Assembly (NCBI GenBank): GCA_002255985.1
Contig: NKIR01000001.1
Span: 490,914 to 554,913 of the forward strand
DNA: 64,000 nt
Source: Sphingomonadaceae bacterium PASS1
Lineage (GTDB): Bacteria > Pseudomonadota > Alphaproteobacteria > Sphingomonadales > Sphingomonadaceae
Direction: 5' to 3'
In this document: piece after piece, positions 35,184-45,055 of the stretch
Layout of the letters: each line of letters starts with the position of its first letter
Numbering within the stretch: the stretch's first letter is position 1
The notes under the pieces: generated by a model
What the model saw: only the letters and a program-made list of their open reading frames with translations
What the model was told of the DNA's origin: nothing
Database searches by the model: none
Made by a program: the position numbers and the translations under genes

Positions 35184-36621
35184 GCCAGCTCACTCCATCA
35201 CGTTCGGTGAGGGCAATCGCGGCATTGGGGCCCCAGCTGCCGGCACCATAGCCCTTTGGCATCAACGCTGTCACGTCCCACAGCGCCCGTATGGCGTCGA
35301 TCCACTTCCACTGGGCCTCAACCTCATCACGGCGCACAAATAGCGTCTGGTCGCCTTCTATGAGGTCGAGAAGCAGGCGTTCATACGCAATCCGCCGTCG
35401 CGACCCGGCAAAGGCGGCGGTAAGCGACAAATCAAGCGGCACTTCGCGCAAGGTGACCCCGCCGCGATCCAGCCCGGGTTCTTTGGCCATCACCAACAGC
35501 CGAACATATTCCTCGGGCTGTAACCGGATAACCAGCGTATTTGCCTCAAGCCGACCGCCGCGGTCCTTAAACACATTGTGGGGGACGGGTTTAAACTGGA
35601 TGACGATTTCGCTGCGGCGTTCGGGCAAACGTTTCCCGGTGCGTAGGAAAAACGGCACGCCCTGCCACCGCCAATTGTCGACATAGGCTTTAATCGCCAC
35701 AAAGGTTTCGGTGTCGGATGGTTTGCCGAGGTCGCTGTCATAGCTTTTGACCGCTTCGCCGTTGACCGCGCCGTCATTATATTGCCCGGTCACGACGTCA
35801 CCTTCGACCACCGGACGAAGCGCGCGCAGGACCTTTACCTTTTCATCGCGGATGGCCGTCGCATCCAGACTTGCCGGTGGCTCCATCGCCGTCAGCGCGA
35901 GCAATTGCAGCATATGGTTTTGTACCATGTCCCGCAGCGCGCCGGTGTCATCATAAAATCCGGCTCGCCCCTCAAGCCCCACGGTCTCACTGATGGTAAT
36001 CTGCACATGTTCGATGGCATTTGCATTCCACAGCGGTTCAAACAGCATGTTGGCAAAACGAAGCGCCATCAGGTTCTGGACCGTTTCCTTGCCCAGATAA
36101 TGGTCGATGCGGAACGTCCGTGTTTCCGGGAAAACCGCGTTCACGGCGTCATTAATATGCTGCGATGACGCCAAATCATTGCCCAATGGCTTTTCCAAGC
36201 CAATGCGGACATTTTCGCCCGAAAGACCGGCATTGTGCAGGCCCTTGATCGTTGGCTCAAACAAAGATGGCGCGGTGGAAAGGAAAATCGACAATCCGCC
36301 CGATATGTCCCCAATCTTGTCAGCCAATGCGGCAAAGCCTTGCGGATCGGAAGCGTCCAGCGCGACATAGCAAAGCCTTTGCAGAAACGCGTCAATCAGA
36401 CCTTCGGCCTTGCGGTCATCGGGCAGAAATTCACATAATGCCGCGCGTGCCATATCGCGGAAGGCATCATCGGTAAGTGCGCTACGCGCAGTGCCGAAAA
36501 TACGCAGGTCAGGATTAATCAGGCCATCGGCATGCAGTGCATATAAGGACGGCAGCAGCATTCGCCGTGAAAGGTCGCCCGTGGCCCCAAACAACAGCAA
36601 GGTGGAACTGTGCATGCTCAT
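35176..36621 (-). CDS. zwf: Glucose-6-phosphate 1-dehydrogenase
   Basis: A 481-residue G6PD. The nucleotide motif [19 protein letters not shown] is at the N-terminus, and the substrate and catalytic segment is [37 protein letters not shown] lies in the C-terminal half. Start ATG 36621 has GGAG nine bases upstream; the frame runs on to 36645. First gene of the Entner-Doudoroff operon. NADP/NAD preference cannot be judged by eye. Confidence 0.96.
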   Translation of the reverse strand: MSMHSSTLLLFGATGDLSRRMLLPSLYALHADGLINPDLRIFGTARSALTDDAFRDMARAALCEFLPDDRKAEGLIDAFLQRLCYVALDASDPQGFAALADKIGDISGGLSIFLSTAPSLFEPTIKGLHNAGLSGENVRIGLEKPLGNDLASSQHINDAVNAVFPETRTFRIDHYLGKETVQNLMALRFANMLFEPLWNANAIEHVQITISETVGLEGRAGFYDDTGALRDMVQNHMLQLLALTAMEPPASLDATAIRDEKVKVLRALRPVVEGDVVTGQYNDGAVNGEAVKSYDSDLGKPSDTETFVAIKAYVDNWRWQGVPFFLRTGKRLPERRSEIVIQFKPVPHNVFKDRGGRLEANTLVIRLQPEEYVRLLVMAKEPGLDRGGVTLREVPLDLSLTAAFAGSRRRIAYERLLLDLIEGDQTLFVRRDEVEAQWKWIDAIRALWDVTALMPKGYGAGSWGPNAAIALTERDGVSWHE

Positions 36622-36722
36622 TCTGTCCGTCTCCATGCAAGGCACCGTTCGGTTGCCTTACCAATCGCGACTCCCTTTATCCTTAAGGGCACAAGCGTCT
36701 AGCGCTTATTCGTATGCAACGT

Positions 36723-37757
36723 TTAACGTGTTGCCCAGCCGCGCTGTTCGTCCATACCCATGGAAATCAATATAGGTTCGTCCTGCTGCCGTGCCTGAAA
36801 GTCCGCTTTGCCCGAAAGTCCACGCCAACCGGACGCAATCAGCGCTTGCGCAGCTGGCGCACCCAAGGTGGTTCCGGGCCCAAGAACGATCACAACGTCC
36901 GGCGCGAATTCTGCGGCGGCAACCTGAACCGCGCGGCTGAAATCATATATCTCGGTTAATTGCGCACCAAGTGTGTAGGCGTAAATCGCGGCTTGGTTAA
37001 AGGCGCGCGGCGACCAAATCTTGCCCTGCCCGTCAATTGCCGGAATGCTGCCGGGGCCGAAATCCGTCACAGGATTCTGCCCGCGCGCCATCGGCACGAT
37101 ATGCTGCAGCAACGGGCTATGGAATGCCGCATGATGCATCAGGCGCAATGGGAAGCGGTCGTCCTTCGGCAGTTTTTCGGCGAGCCATTTCAGTCCGGCT
37201 TCGTCGCCTGCGAAGACAATCATCCCGCCGAGCCGTATCGACACCGATATACAAATATCATAAATATTCTGCGATTCACCCACTAATGCATTCGCAAAAT
37301 TCACTTTTTCTTCGTCAATGCTCCAGTCGGCATCAACAATCGGCCAAACGATTTGCCCGCCGGTGCCATGTTCATGCATCAACAGGCCCATATTGTTCAC
37401 AAGCCGCGCACCCGCCGCCAGATCAACAATGCCCGCGCAGGCAAGCGCGAGATACCAGCCCATCGAATTGCCCGTCACCGCAACGACATCAAATTTATCA
37501 CGATCAATCGCGGCGAAATCGGCCAGGGCAGATGCGTAAATCAGCGGGGATGCGTTATCGCCGATCATATGCACCGATGGCGCGTATTTCTCTGCTTTAT
37601 CGAGCGCCGATACCGGCACTTGGCCCTTGTCCGCACGGACCGCATCAACAATGCCGACAACATCGGCGCGCGCCGCATGGTGCTTCTGCAGATATCCAAG
37701 CTCGGACGCGTTATAGGTGCCGCGTCCTGGGCAAACGACCAATGCGCGCTTCTTCAT
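36723..37757 (-). CDS. ACP S-malonyltransferase-like acyltransferase
   Basis: A 344-residue FabD-type acyltransferase. The active-site elbow VAVTGNSMGWYLALACAGIV contains GNSMG, and the histidine in MHHAAFHSPLL fits the FabD His. VSVSIRLGGMIVFAGDEAGLKWL is a family-like domain. Unlike housekeeping fabD it is not beside fabG/acpP but is translationally coupled (ATGA, 37754-37757) to a fused E1 dehydrogenase. It may therefore act on a branched or acyl product of that dehydrogenase, which is inference. About 100 bases separate it from zwf. Confidence 0.8.
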   Translation of the reverse strand: MKKRALVVCPGRGTYNASELGYLQKHHAARADVVGIVDAVRADKGQVPVSALDKAEKYAPSVHMIGDNASPLIYASALADFAAIDRDKFDVVAVTGNSMGWYLALACAGIVDLAAGARLVNNMGLLMHEHGTGGQIVWPIVDADWSIDEEKVNFANALVGESQNIYDICISVSIRLGGMIVFAGDEAGLKWLAEKLPKDDRFPLRLMHHAAFHSPLLQHIVPMARGQNPVTDFGPGSIPAIDGQGKIWSPRAFNQAAIYAYTLGAQLTEIYDFSRAVQVAAAEFAPDVVIVLGPGTTLGAPAAQALIASGWRGLSGKADFQARQQDEPILISMGMDEQRGWATR

Positions 37758-39955
37758 GCGATCGCTGCCTTGGCGGCTTCCACGATCGATTGCTTGCTTG
37801 GCAACACCAGCTCAGCCGCGGGCCCAAGCGGGATGAAGCAATCTTCGGCGGTAATCCGGCTAACAAAGTTCCCGCGACCAGCCTCGGTCAATATGGTCAT
37901 CAGCCTTTCACTCAAGCTTCCCGATCGGCGGCTTTCGTCAACAATCAGCATATTCGAACAATCGGCCACCGCAGCCACAATTGCGTCCGCATTCAACGGA
38001 TGCAACCAACGCAGGTCGATGATCCGTAGCTTGATACCCAACGCTTCCAATTCGGGCGCAGCCTGACGCGATAAATAATAACCATTTCCATAGGTTATAA
38101 TCGCAAGCTCAGTACCGGTGCCAAATTGCCCAAGCGCACCAAAGCAAATGTCACGCGCGTCCGCCGGCGCTGTATATTCCGCGGACCACGCCCCATCATC
38201 CGCACCATGAAGGTCCGTTGTGTGATACAGCGCGATGGGTTCAAGGAAGATCACAACACGGCCATCCTCATGCGCAAGCCGGACGCATTCACGCAGCATA
38301 GCAGGCGCATCAGCGGCATTGGACGGACATGCGACAATGATACCGGGAATGTCGGTGAGGACAGCGATGCTGTTATCATTGTGGAAATGCCCGCCAAAGC
38401 CCTTTTGATAGGGCAAGCCAGCGATACGTACGACCATAGGGTTACGATATTGGCGGTTTGAAAAGAAGGACAAGGTCGCCGCTTCGCCCCGGATCTGGTC
38501 CTCTGCATTATGCAGATAGGCCAAAAACTGGATTTCGGGGATAGGAACAAAGCCATTATGCCCCATGCCAATGGAGAGCCCAAGAATGGTCTGTTCGTCC
38601 AACAACGTATCAAACACACGTGCCGCACCGAATTTTTCCTGCAGCCCCTGTGTCACGCCATAAACGCCGCCCTTGCGCGCGACATCCTCACCAAACACCG
38701 CGACATTGGGATATTGCAGCATGATGTCCGCCAAGGCGAAGTTGATGCTCTTGGCCAAAGTGACCGGCTTAGCGAGGTTGCGTGCGTCTTTGGCGAAAAG
38801 GGTGTCGCGTGCGGCCGTATCGGGCAATGGCGGCGACGGCTTGACGCCTTCCTCTGGCAGGATGGATGCCATCACCTCTTGCGCGGTGACGAGCCGTGGT
38901 TTGGCCAGCGCGTCCAAGGCAACGCGGTCCACCCGCGCGCGCATATCTTCGTAGCGCGCAACAATCTCCGCGCCCGACATGTCCGCTTGCTCGTGCAAAA
39001 TCCGGGCGCTGTGCAGCAATGGATCTTGCGCTTCGGCAGCTTCGATCTGCGCAATCGGTGCGTAGCTTAGTTCAACATCGGCCCCCGCATGTCCCATGAG
39101 ACGCACCGTCTGCATATGCAGAAACACAGGCCTGCGCCGCGAACGTGCATATGCGACGGCTTCGTGGCAGCCACGCAGAGCATCATTCAGGTCCGCCCCG
39201 TCGCAGGCAATGTACTTCAATGCGGGGCGATGCGCGAAATTGGCCGCTATCCATCCACCGGGCGTCCGCACCGAAATGCCGATGCCATTATCCTCACACA
39301 GGAAGACGATAGGCATGGGTAAATGCTGATATGCAGCCCAGCAGGCGGCGTTGAACGCACCTTGCGATGTCGAATGGTTGGCAGACGCATCGCCGAGGGA
39401 ACATACAATGACGGAATCGTGGGGGAGAACGGCGTCATCGAGTTGCAGACGCCGAGCCAGCCCCAAGGAATGCGCGGCGCCGACGGCCTTTGGCAAATGC
39501 GAGGCAATGGTGCTGGTCTGCGGCGGGACAAAAGTATGTGCGCAGCCCAGAACCTTGTGCCGGCCGCCGGAAATCGGATCATCTGCCGAAGCGGCGAAGG
39601 ACAAAGCCATGTCATATAATGGCGTCAGGCCGCCCACCTGTTTTTTGCGCTGAATCAGAAACGCGCCATCGCGATAATGCAAAAATGCCATGTCGGTCGC
39701 GCGCGTGGCCGCCGCCATCGCCGCAGTGCCTTCATGCCCCGAACTGCCGATGGAATAAAATGTCTTACCCTTTGACCGGCGCGCCCAAAGATCGAGGTGA
39801 CGGTTCATGATTTGCGTATCGAACAAATCCACCAGCATATGGGCCGCTGCTGTTTCAACCACGTTTTCGAAGCGCGGGGTTGGAAAGTCGTGAGCAGCAA
39901 CGCGCCGCAGAAAAGCCGCGTCTAATATCGTAGGACGGTCAAACATAGACCGCAT
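37754..39955 (-). CDS. Fused alpha/beta E1 component of a 2-oxoacid dehydrogenase
   Basis: A 733-residue thiamine-diphosphate enzyme with E1-alpha (residues about 1-380) and E1-beta (about 395-730) in one chain. The alpha half has HYRDGAFLIQRKKQ and the TPP motif variant LGDASANHSTSQGAF (GDA rather than GDG) ending with CEDNGIGIS. The beta half has VAVFGEDVARKGGVYGVTQGL, LDEQTILGLSIGMG and LRIIDLRWLHPL. E1 decarboxylates branched-chain or pyruvate-type 2-oxoacids; E2 and E3 are not nearby. Fused chains of this kind occur in several bacteria. ATG 39946 is an alternative start. Confidence 0.88.
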   Translation of the reverse strand: MRSMFDRPTILDAAFLRRVAAHDFPTPRFENVVETAAAHMLVDLFDTQIMNRHLDLWARRSKGKTFYSIGSSGHEGTAAMAAATRATDMAFLHYRDGAFLIQRKKQVGGLTPLYDMALSFAASADDPISGGRHKVLGCAHTFVPPQTSTIASHLPKAVGAAHSLGLARRLQLDDAVLPHDSVIVCSLGDASANHSTSQGAFNAACWAAYQHLPMPIVFLCEDNGIGISVRTPGGWIAANFAHRPALKYIACDGADLNDALRGCHEAVAYARSRRRPVFLHMQTVRLMGHAGADVELSYAPIAQIEAAEAQDPLLHSARILHEQADMSGAEIVARYEDMRARVDRVALDALAKPRLVTAQEVMASILPEEGVKPSPPLPDTAARDTLFAKDARNLAKPVTLAKSINFALADIMLQYPNVAVFGEDVARKGGVYGVTQGLQEKFGAARVFDTLLDEQTILGLSIGMGHNGFVPIPEIQFLAYLHNAEDQIRGEAATLSFFSNRQYRNPMVVRIAGLPYQKGFGGHFHNDNSIAVLTDIPGIIVACPSNAADAPAMLRECVRLAHEDGRVVIFLEPIALYHTTDLHGADDGAWSAEYTAPADARDICFGALGQFGTGTELAIITYGNGYYLSRQAAPELEALGIKLRIIDLRWLHPLNADAIVAAVADCSNMLIVDESRRSGSLSERLMTILTEAGRGNFVSRITAEDCFIPLGPAAELVLPSKQSIVEAAKAAIA

Positions 39956-40167
39956 AATTAGCGCCAAAGGGCACAAAAGCCACTGTAAAGTATAAATTTC
40001 AACTGCCCGATTAAATTGCTGGATTTGTTAAAATTCGGCGATAGGATGATAGTTGAGTGAGAGCTTGCTTGCCGGTCCAACCCAGACGGTGAGTGTGTCG
40101 AAACTGGCATCCCAAAGTGAGCAGCAAATGCCACAAGGGGTTCGGTTGAATAGGAGGAGAGAGTACA

Positions 40168-42777
40168 ATGCGTCGATTTAATCGTGTAATCACGGCTGCT
40201 TTGTGCAGCACCATCTGCAGCGCGATGTTAGTGCCTGCGGCTTACGCCCAAACAGCCCAAGCCGAAGAAGATAGTGGTGATGAACCCATTATCGTTACGG
40301 CAACGTTGCGCGCGATGGATGTGCAAGACATTCCGCTTGCCGTGACCGCCGTCGCGCCAGAGGCGCTGGAGCGTCAAGGTATCAACGACATCAAAAATCT
40401 GGCGTCGATTTCACCAAGCATCAACATCCAATCTTCGCAGACCGAAACCCAAGGTACCTCTATCAAGGTCCGCGGCGTCGGCACGACCGGCAACAATACG
40501 GGCCTTGAAAGCTCGGTTGGCGTATTCATCGACGGTGTCTATCAGTCACGTCCAGGCGTTGCACTGGGTGACCTTGTCGACCTTGAGCGGCTTGAAATTT
40601 TGCGTGGTCCTCAAGGCACTTTGTTTGGCCGCAACACTTCGGCCGGCGCACTGAACGTCTCGACAAAGCGTCCAAACCTCTCTGAAGTCGAAGGCTTCGC
40701 AAACGCGAGTTACGGCAATTACAATTTCATGAACCTTCAAGCCGGCGTCAGTGTACCTATCACCACTGATGTTGCGGGCCTCCGGGTGTCCGGCACATGG
40801 CGCAAACGCGACGGCTATCTCAAAACGCCATCGGGCGTAGAGAGCAATAACCGTGATCGTTACATGCTGCGCGGACAATTATATATCGAGCCAAATGCAG
40901 ATGTGAGTATCCGTTTGTTGGCCGATTATGCCAAGACCGACGAACAATGCTGCGAAGCGGTTATCGTTCGTGAAACCGAACTTGCGCCTTTCTCAGCTTT
41001 CCATGGTTTGGCCAGCGATGGCGTAGACCAGTCCGGAATGAGCGCCCTGAAGAATCTATCGATCAACGGCGGACCCTATCTGAACGGCTCCAAGCAGTGG
41101 GGTACTTCGGCCGAACTGAAATGGGACCTGGGTGCAGCGAAGCTGACCTCGGTTACCGCATATCGTAAGTTCGATTCGAGCTCGACAACGGTCGGTGGGT
41201 TCACCTCCAACGACACCTACACAGTGGGTAATGGCGCACCGACATCACGCACCGGCATTTTGCCAGCAGGTGACCATATCAAGACCTTCACCCAAGAACT
41301 GCGCCTGCAAGGCACCGCTCTCAATGATGGTCTCGACTGGTTGATTGGTGGTTTCTACTCGAGCGAGAAAATCCGCGCTGACCAGACGATGACTCTCAAT
41401 GCCGATTTCCAGAAGACTGGCAGTGCGTTTAACTTTGCCAATGCGGCAGGGGTCAACCCGTTGTTCGCACTGACCGCGCTCGGCAATGCCGGCGTTCCAG
41501 TCAATGCCAACGGCAACTATGCCGAAAACCGGTTTAACCAGGATGCAAGCAGCTGGTCGGTATTCACGCATAACGTTCTTAACTTCACCGACAAACTGAG
41601 TTTGACGGTCGGTGCGCGTTACGTAAATGAAACCAAGGACGCATCATTCAACCAGCTTGCTGGAACGACCGGTGCAGGCGCCAGTGCGTGCCAAGCCAGC
41701 GTGAATGGTGTTTTGACCGGCGCCGTACCTGCCCCACTTCGTGCGGGCATGGTCGGCATCAACTGCTTCCCGTTTGCAACGTCGGTTGCCCTGACTGCTC
41801 CGGCAGCTGTGGGCGGTGGTCTTGCCAGCGCCAAGCTACCGTTGCCGCGTGTGTGGTCGCAAGAGTTCAAGGACGATGAGATCACCTACACGGCTCAACT
41901 TGGTTACAAAGCCAACGAAGATCTGCTGTTGTACGCTGGTTACAGCCATGGATTCAAATCGGGTGGCTTCAATCTCGATCCACAGTCCGCAACCTTGCAA
42001 AACTCGGCAGCCATTCTTGGCGGTTTGGCAACACCGGGCGGTCCGGTGATCGTTGCCCCGGTTTATGCTGATCCAAGCTTCAAATCGGAGAAGGTCAACC
42101 AAATCGAAGTTGGCGTTAAGGCAACATTATTTGGTGCCATCAAAGCCAATTTGGCCTTGTTCGACATGAAAATGAGCGACTTCCAGGTGCTTGAATTCAC
42201 GGGCGTCCAGTTCCTGACCTTCAACGTCAATTCGGCGCGGTCGACAGGTGCTGAGCTTGAGTTGTTTGGTAAGCTGAGCGACCATATTTCGGCAAACGCA
42301 TCGGGAACATATGCCAATGCACGCTATCCTAGCAACTGCGCGGATGGTGTAGCCGTGGCAGCCCTCCCATCCACATTGCGACTTTGTGGTCAGGACCTGA
42401 CGAACGCGCCTAAATTTGCGGGCGTAGTCGGTATGACCTACGATGGTCCTTTGAATGACTCGGGTTGGAATTTGCTGGTCAACGGTAATGTGAACTATTC
42501 CGATAGCCGCACGACCCGGACAATCGATACCGATACGAACGGTCTGCTCGTGCCGCTGGCACGCCAGGAAAACTACTTCAAGATCAACGCACGCATCGGT
42601 CTGACCACGCCAGACGAGCGTTACACGTTCGAGCTTTGGGGTACGAACCTGAACAACGAAATCACGCGCGGCATCACCGCCAACACCCCACTTCGTGGCG
42701 GTGCTGGTACGCGCTCGCTGATCGGTTTCGTTGAAGAACCACGCATGTACGGCATGACCGTCCGCGCTAAGTTCTAA
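40168..42777 (+). CDS. TonB-dependent outer membrane receptor
   Basis: An 869-residue TonB receptor. The signal peptide is residues 1-27 (CSAMLVPAAYAQ), and the TonB-box-like DEPIIVTATLRAMDVQDI precedes the plug (VTAVAPEALERQGINDIKNL; VFIDGVYQSRPG; LEILRGPQGTLFGRNTSAGALNV). The C-terminal barrel ends in RMYGMTVRAKF. The VTA...QDIPLAVTAV signature is of the sphingomonad polycyclic/steroid/terpene-type receptor group often found beside catabolic genes. The substrate is not identified. It is divergent from the E1/malonyltransferase operon and ends at a strong hairpin. Confidence 0.93.
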   Translation: MRRFNRVITAALCSTICSAMLVPAAYAQTAQAEEDSGDEPIIVTATLRAMDVQDIPLAVTAVAPEALERQGINDIKNLASISPSINIQSSQTETQGTSIKVRGVGTTGNNTGLESSVGVFIDGVYQSRPGVALGDLVDLERLEILRGPQGTLFGRNTSAGALNVSTKRPNLSEVEGFANASYGNYNFMNLQAGVSVPITTDVAGLRVSGTWRKRDGYLKTPSGVESNNRDRYMLRGQLYIEPNADVSIRLLADYAKTDEQCCEAVIVRETELAPFSAFHGLASDGVDQSGMSALKNLSINGGPYLNGSKQWGTSAELKWDLGAAKLTSVTAYRKFDSSSTTVGGFTSNDTYTVGNGAPTSRTGILPAGDHIKTFTQELRLQGTALNDGLDWLIGGFYSSEKIRADQTMTLNADFQKTGSAFNFANAAGVNPLFALTALGNAGVPVNANGNYAENRFNQDASSWSVFTHNVLNFTDKLSLTVGARYVNETKDASFNQLAGTTGAGASACQASVNGVLTGAVPAPLRAGMVGINCFPFATSVALTAPAAVGGGLASAKLPLPRVWSQEFKDDEITYTAQLGYKANEDLLLYAGYSHGFKSGGFNLDPQSATLQNSAAILGGLATPGGPVIVAPVYADPSFKSEKVNQIEVGVKATLFGAIKANLALFDMKMSDFQVLEFTGVQFLTFNVNSARSTGAELELFGKLSDHISANASGTYANARYPSNCADGVAVAALPSTLRLCGQDLTNAPKFAGVVGMTYDGPLNDSGWNLLVNGNVNYSDSRTTRTIDTDTNGLLVPLARQENYFKINARIGLTTPDERYTFELWGTNLNNEITRGITANTPLRGGAGTRSLIGFVEEPRMYGMTVRAKF

Positions 42778-42792
42778 ACCAACGACACAAAC

Positions 42793-42827
42793 AAAAAGGG
42801 CGGCCTCCGCGGAGGTCGCCCTTTTTT
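42793..42827. terminator. Bidirectional intrinsic terminator
   Basis: Stem GGGCGGCCTCC (42798-42808) and GGAGGTCGCCC (42811-42821) pairs with one G-T mismatch, preceded by five As and followed by six Ts. It therefore terminates the TonB receptor transcript and, read in the other direction, the convergent fadJ/FadB-like operon. Confidence 0.9.
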
Positions 42828-42845
42828 GTGCCTTGCTTGCTGGTT

Positions 42846-45041
42846 TTATGCAGCGGCTTTGTACAGCGTCTCGCCCTTGTCCGCCATGTCGCGGAAGCTT
42901 TTAGGTGGCGCAAAACGATTGCCAAATCGCTGTGCCAAATTGTCGGCCGTACGGACGAAGTTCTCTAAGCCCACAGTGTCGATATAGCTCATCGGGCCAC
43001 CCGTGTACGGCGCAAAGCCCCAACCGAAGATAGCCCCCAGATCAGCGCTCTGTGGATCGCGTACGACCTCTTCTTCAAAGCATTGCGCGGTTGCAATCAA
43101 CTGAATGTACAACAGGCGCTGTTTCACTTCGTCGACCGATGGCTGGTCTTCGGCGAGCGGGTAATGCTCCGCCATGCCCTGCCACAGGGTCTTGCGCTCA
43201 CCTTTTTCGTCATAGTCGTAGAAGCCGGAGCCGAAACGACGGCCCTTACGGCCAAGTTTGACCACCATCAATTCCATGAAGTCTTCCGTGCCGCTTGGTT
43301 GATACGCGTCGCCCAATTCCTTCTTGGTCGATTGCATCACATCATAGCCAAGCTGCAATGTGGTTTCATCAAGCAATGCCAGCGGGCCAATCGGCATGCC
43401 AAGCGACTTTGCGGCATTTTCGATCAGCGCAGGCTTTACGCCCTCGGTCACCAGCTTCATCGCCTCACCCATGTAAGGCGGGAATACACGGTTGGTGAAA
43501 AAGCCGCGGACGTCCTTTACGACGATCGGGGTCTTCTTGATCTTTGCGTTATAATCAAACGCCGCGGCCATCGCCCGCTCGCCCGTCAGTTCACCGGGGA
43601 TGATTTCCAGCAGCGGCATTTTTTCAACCGGCGAGAAGAAGTGCAGCCCGACAAACAATTCCGGACGTGACGAATTCTTCGCAAGACCCGTAATCGGCAA
43701 TGTCGACGTATTCGACGCGAACACGACATCGGGACCAATCACCGCTTCTGCCTTCTTAATGACATCTGCCTTTACATCGGGCCGTTCAAACACGGCTTCG
43801 ATGATGAGATCGACATCTTTCAGATCGTCGTAATTGTCGGTCGGCGTAATCCGCGCCATGAACGCATCGCCTGCTTCCTTGGTCATCTTGCCACGGCTGA
43901 CGGCCTTGTCGATGATCTTGCGGCTGTAATCGACCGCCTTGTTGGCATCTTCAAGGCTGCGGTCGAGAACGACAACGTCCATGCCACCCTTAACGGTAAC
44001 GTGCGTGATGCCCGAGCCCATGAGGCCACCGCCCAATACGCCAACCTTTTTAATCTCAACCGCAGGGACACCCGCAGGGCGGCCAGCGCCCTTTTCAGCG
44101 GCTTGTTTGTTGATGAACAAGGTGCGGATCATGTTCTTCGCTTGGCTGCCCGAAAGCAGTTTCGTGAAATATTTGGATTCAACACGCAGCGCAGTGTCGA
44201 ACGGCAAAATTGAACCTTCATATAGACACGACAAAATGGCCTTGATGGCGTCAAAATTGCCTTTGCTTTCCTTATGCGCCATCGCGTTCAGGCCAACGAA
44301 TAGCTGAACCGCACGCGGGTCCATCGCGCCTGCACCGCCCGGGAATTTGAAATCCTTCTTGTCCCAAGGCGCTGTCGCCTTCGGATTGGCCTTTACCCAT
44401 GCCTTGGCATTGGCGATCAAATCCGCAGCCGGCGCAACGTCGTGCACCAGTCCCTGCGCCTTGGCCGTTGCCGGGTCGAGCGACTTGCCCTGAATAATCA
44501 TCATCGCTGCGTTCTGCAGGCCAATGAGGCGCGGCGTCCGCTGTGTTCCGCCGCCACCGGGTAACAGTCCAACCATCACTTCGGGCATACCAAGCTGGAT
44601 TTTTGGATTGTCCGCAACGACGCGGTAATGGCACGCAAGCGCGAGTTCCAAACCGCCGCCTAGCGCCAGACCGTTCAGCGCACAGGCGACTGGCTTTGCC
44701 GACGCCTTGCCACTGCTCAGGTCCTTGGCGGATTGACCGCCGGATTCCATTTTGCGCAGCAACGCGTTCAAAGCGAAAGCCTGGTCGAACGCTTCTTTCG
44801 TGCTGTTCGCCTTTGCGCCGCCCAGCATGGTCAAGTCAGCACCGGCCAGGAAACCGGATTTCTTGCCCGATGTAATGACCGCGCCCTTTACGGCTTCGTT
44901 CGTGGTGAAATCGTCGACCCATTTGCCGAATTCTTCAATCAATGCGCCATTCCATACGTTCATGGATGCATCAGGAAGGTCGATCGTCAAAAGCGCAATG
45001 CCATCGGCGTCGATATCGACGGAGAAAGTTGTGTAAGTCAT
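42846..45041 (-). CDS. 3-hydroxyacyl-CoA dehydrogenase / enoyl-CoA hydratase (multifunctional FadJ/FadB type)
   Basis: A 731-residue beta-oxidation protein. The N-terminal crotonase domain (residues 1-300) has the oxyanion segments SGKKSGFLAGADL and ALNGLALGGGLELALACHYRV, with EVMVGLLPGGGGTQR. The dehydrogenase domain starts VEIKKVGVLGGGLMGSGI with FASNTSTLPI, LHFFSPVEKMPLLEIIPG and DVRGFFTNRVFPPYM. It catalyses hydration and oxidation of enoyl-CoA. Start ATG 45041; the frame is open upstream. Thiolase is immediately upstream by 14 bases. Confidence 0.95.
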   Translation of the reverse strand: MTYTTFSVDIDADGIALLTIDLPDASMNVWNGALIEEFGKWVDDFTTNEAVKGAVITSGKKSGFLAGADLTMLGGAKANSTKEAFDQAFALNALLRKMESGGQSAKDLSSGKASAKPVACALNGLALGGGLELALACHYRVVADNPKIQLGMPEVMVGLLPGGGGTQRTPRLIGLQNAAMMIIQGKSLDPATAKAQGLVHDVAPAADLIANAKAWVKANPKATAPWDKKDFKFPGGAGAMDPRAVQLFVGLNAMAHKESKGNFDAIKAILSCLYEGSILPFDTALRVESKYFTKLLSGSQAKNMIRTLFINKQAAEKGAGRPAGVPAVEIKKVGVLGGGLMGSGITHVTVKGGMDVVVLDRSLEDANKAVDYSRKIIDKAVSRGKMTKEAGDAFMARITPTDNYDDLKDVDLIIEAVFERPDVKADVIKKAEAVIGPDVVFASNTSTLPITGLAKNSSRPELFVGLHFFSPVEKMPLLEIIPGELTGERAMAAAFDYNAKIKKTPIVVKDVRGFFTNRVFPPYMGEAMKLVTEGVKPALIENAAKSLGMPIGPLALLDETTLQLGYDVMQSTKKELGDAYQPSGTEDFMELMVVKLGRKGRRFGSGFYDYDEKGERKTLWQGMAEHYPLAEDQPSVDEVKQRLLYIQLIATAQCFEEEVVRDPQSADLGAIFGWGFAPYTGGPMSYIDTVGLENFVRTADNLAQRFGNRFAPPKSFRDMADKGETLYKAAA

Positions 45042-45055
45042 GTTTTCGTTCCCGA

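Noticed and set aside
37037-38029. Plus-strand 330-residue frame over the acyltransferase/E1 genes
   Set aside because: Antisense shadow; residues compositionally odd (Arg/Ser/His rich) and no motif.
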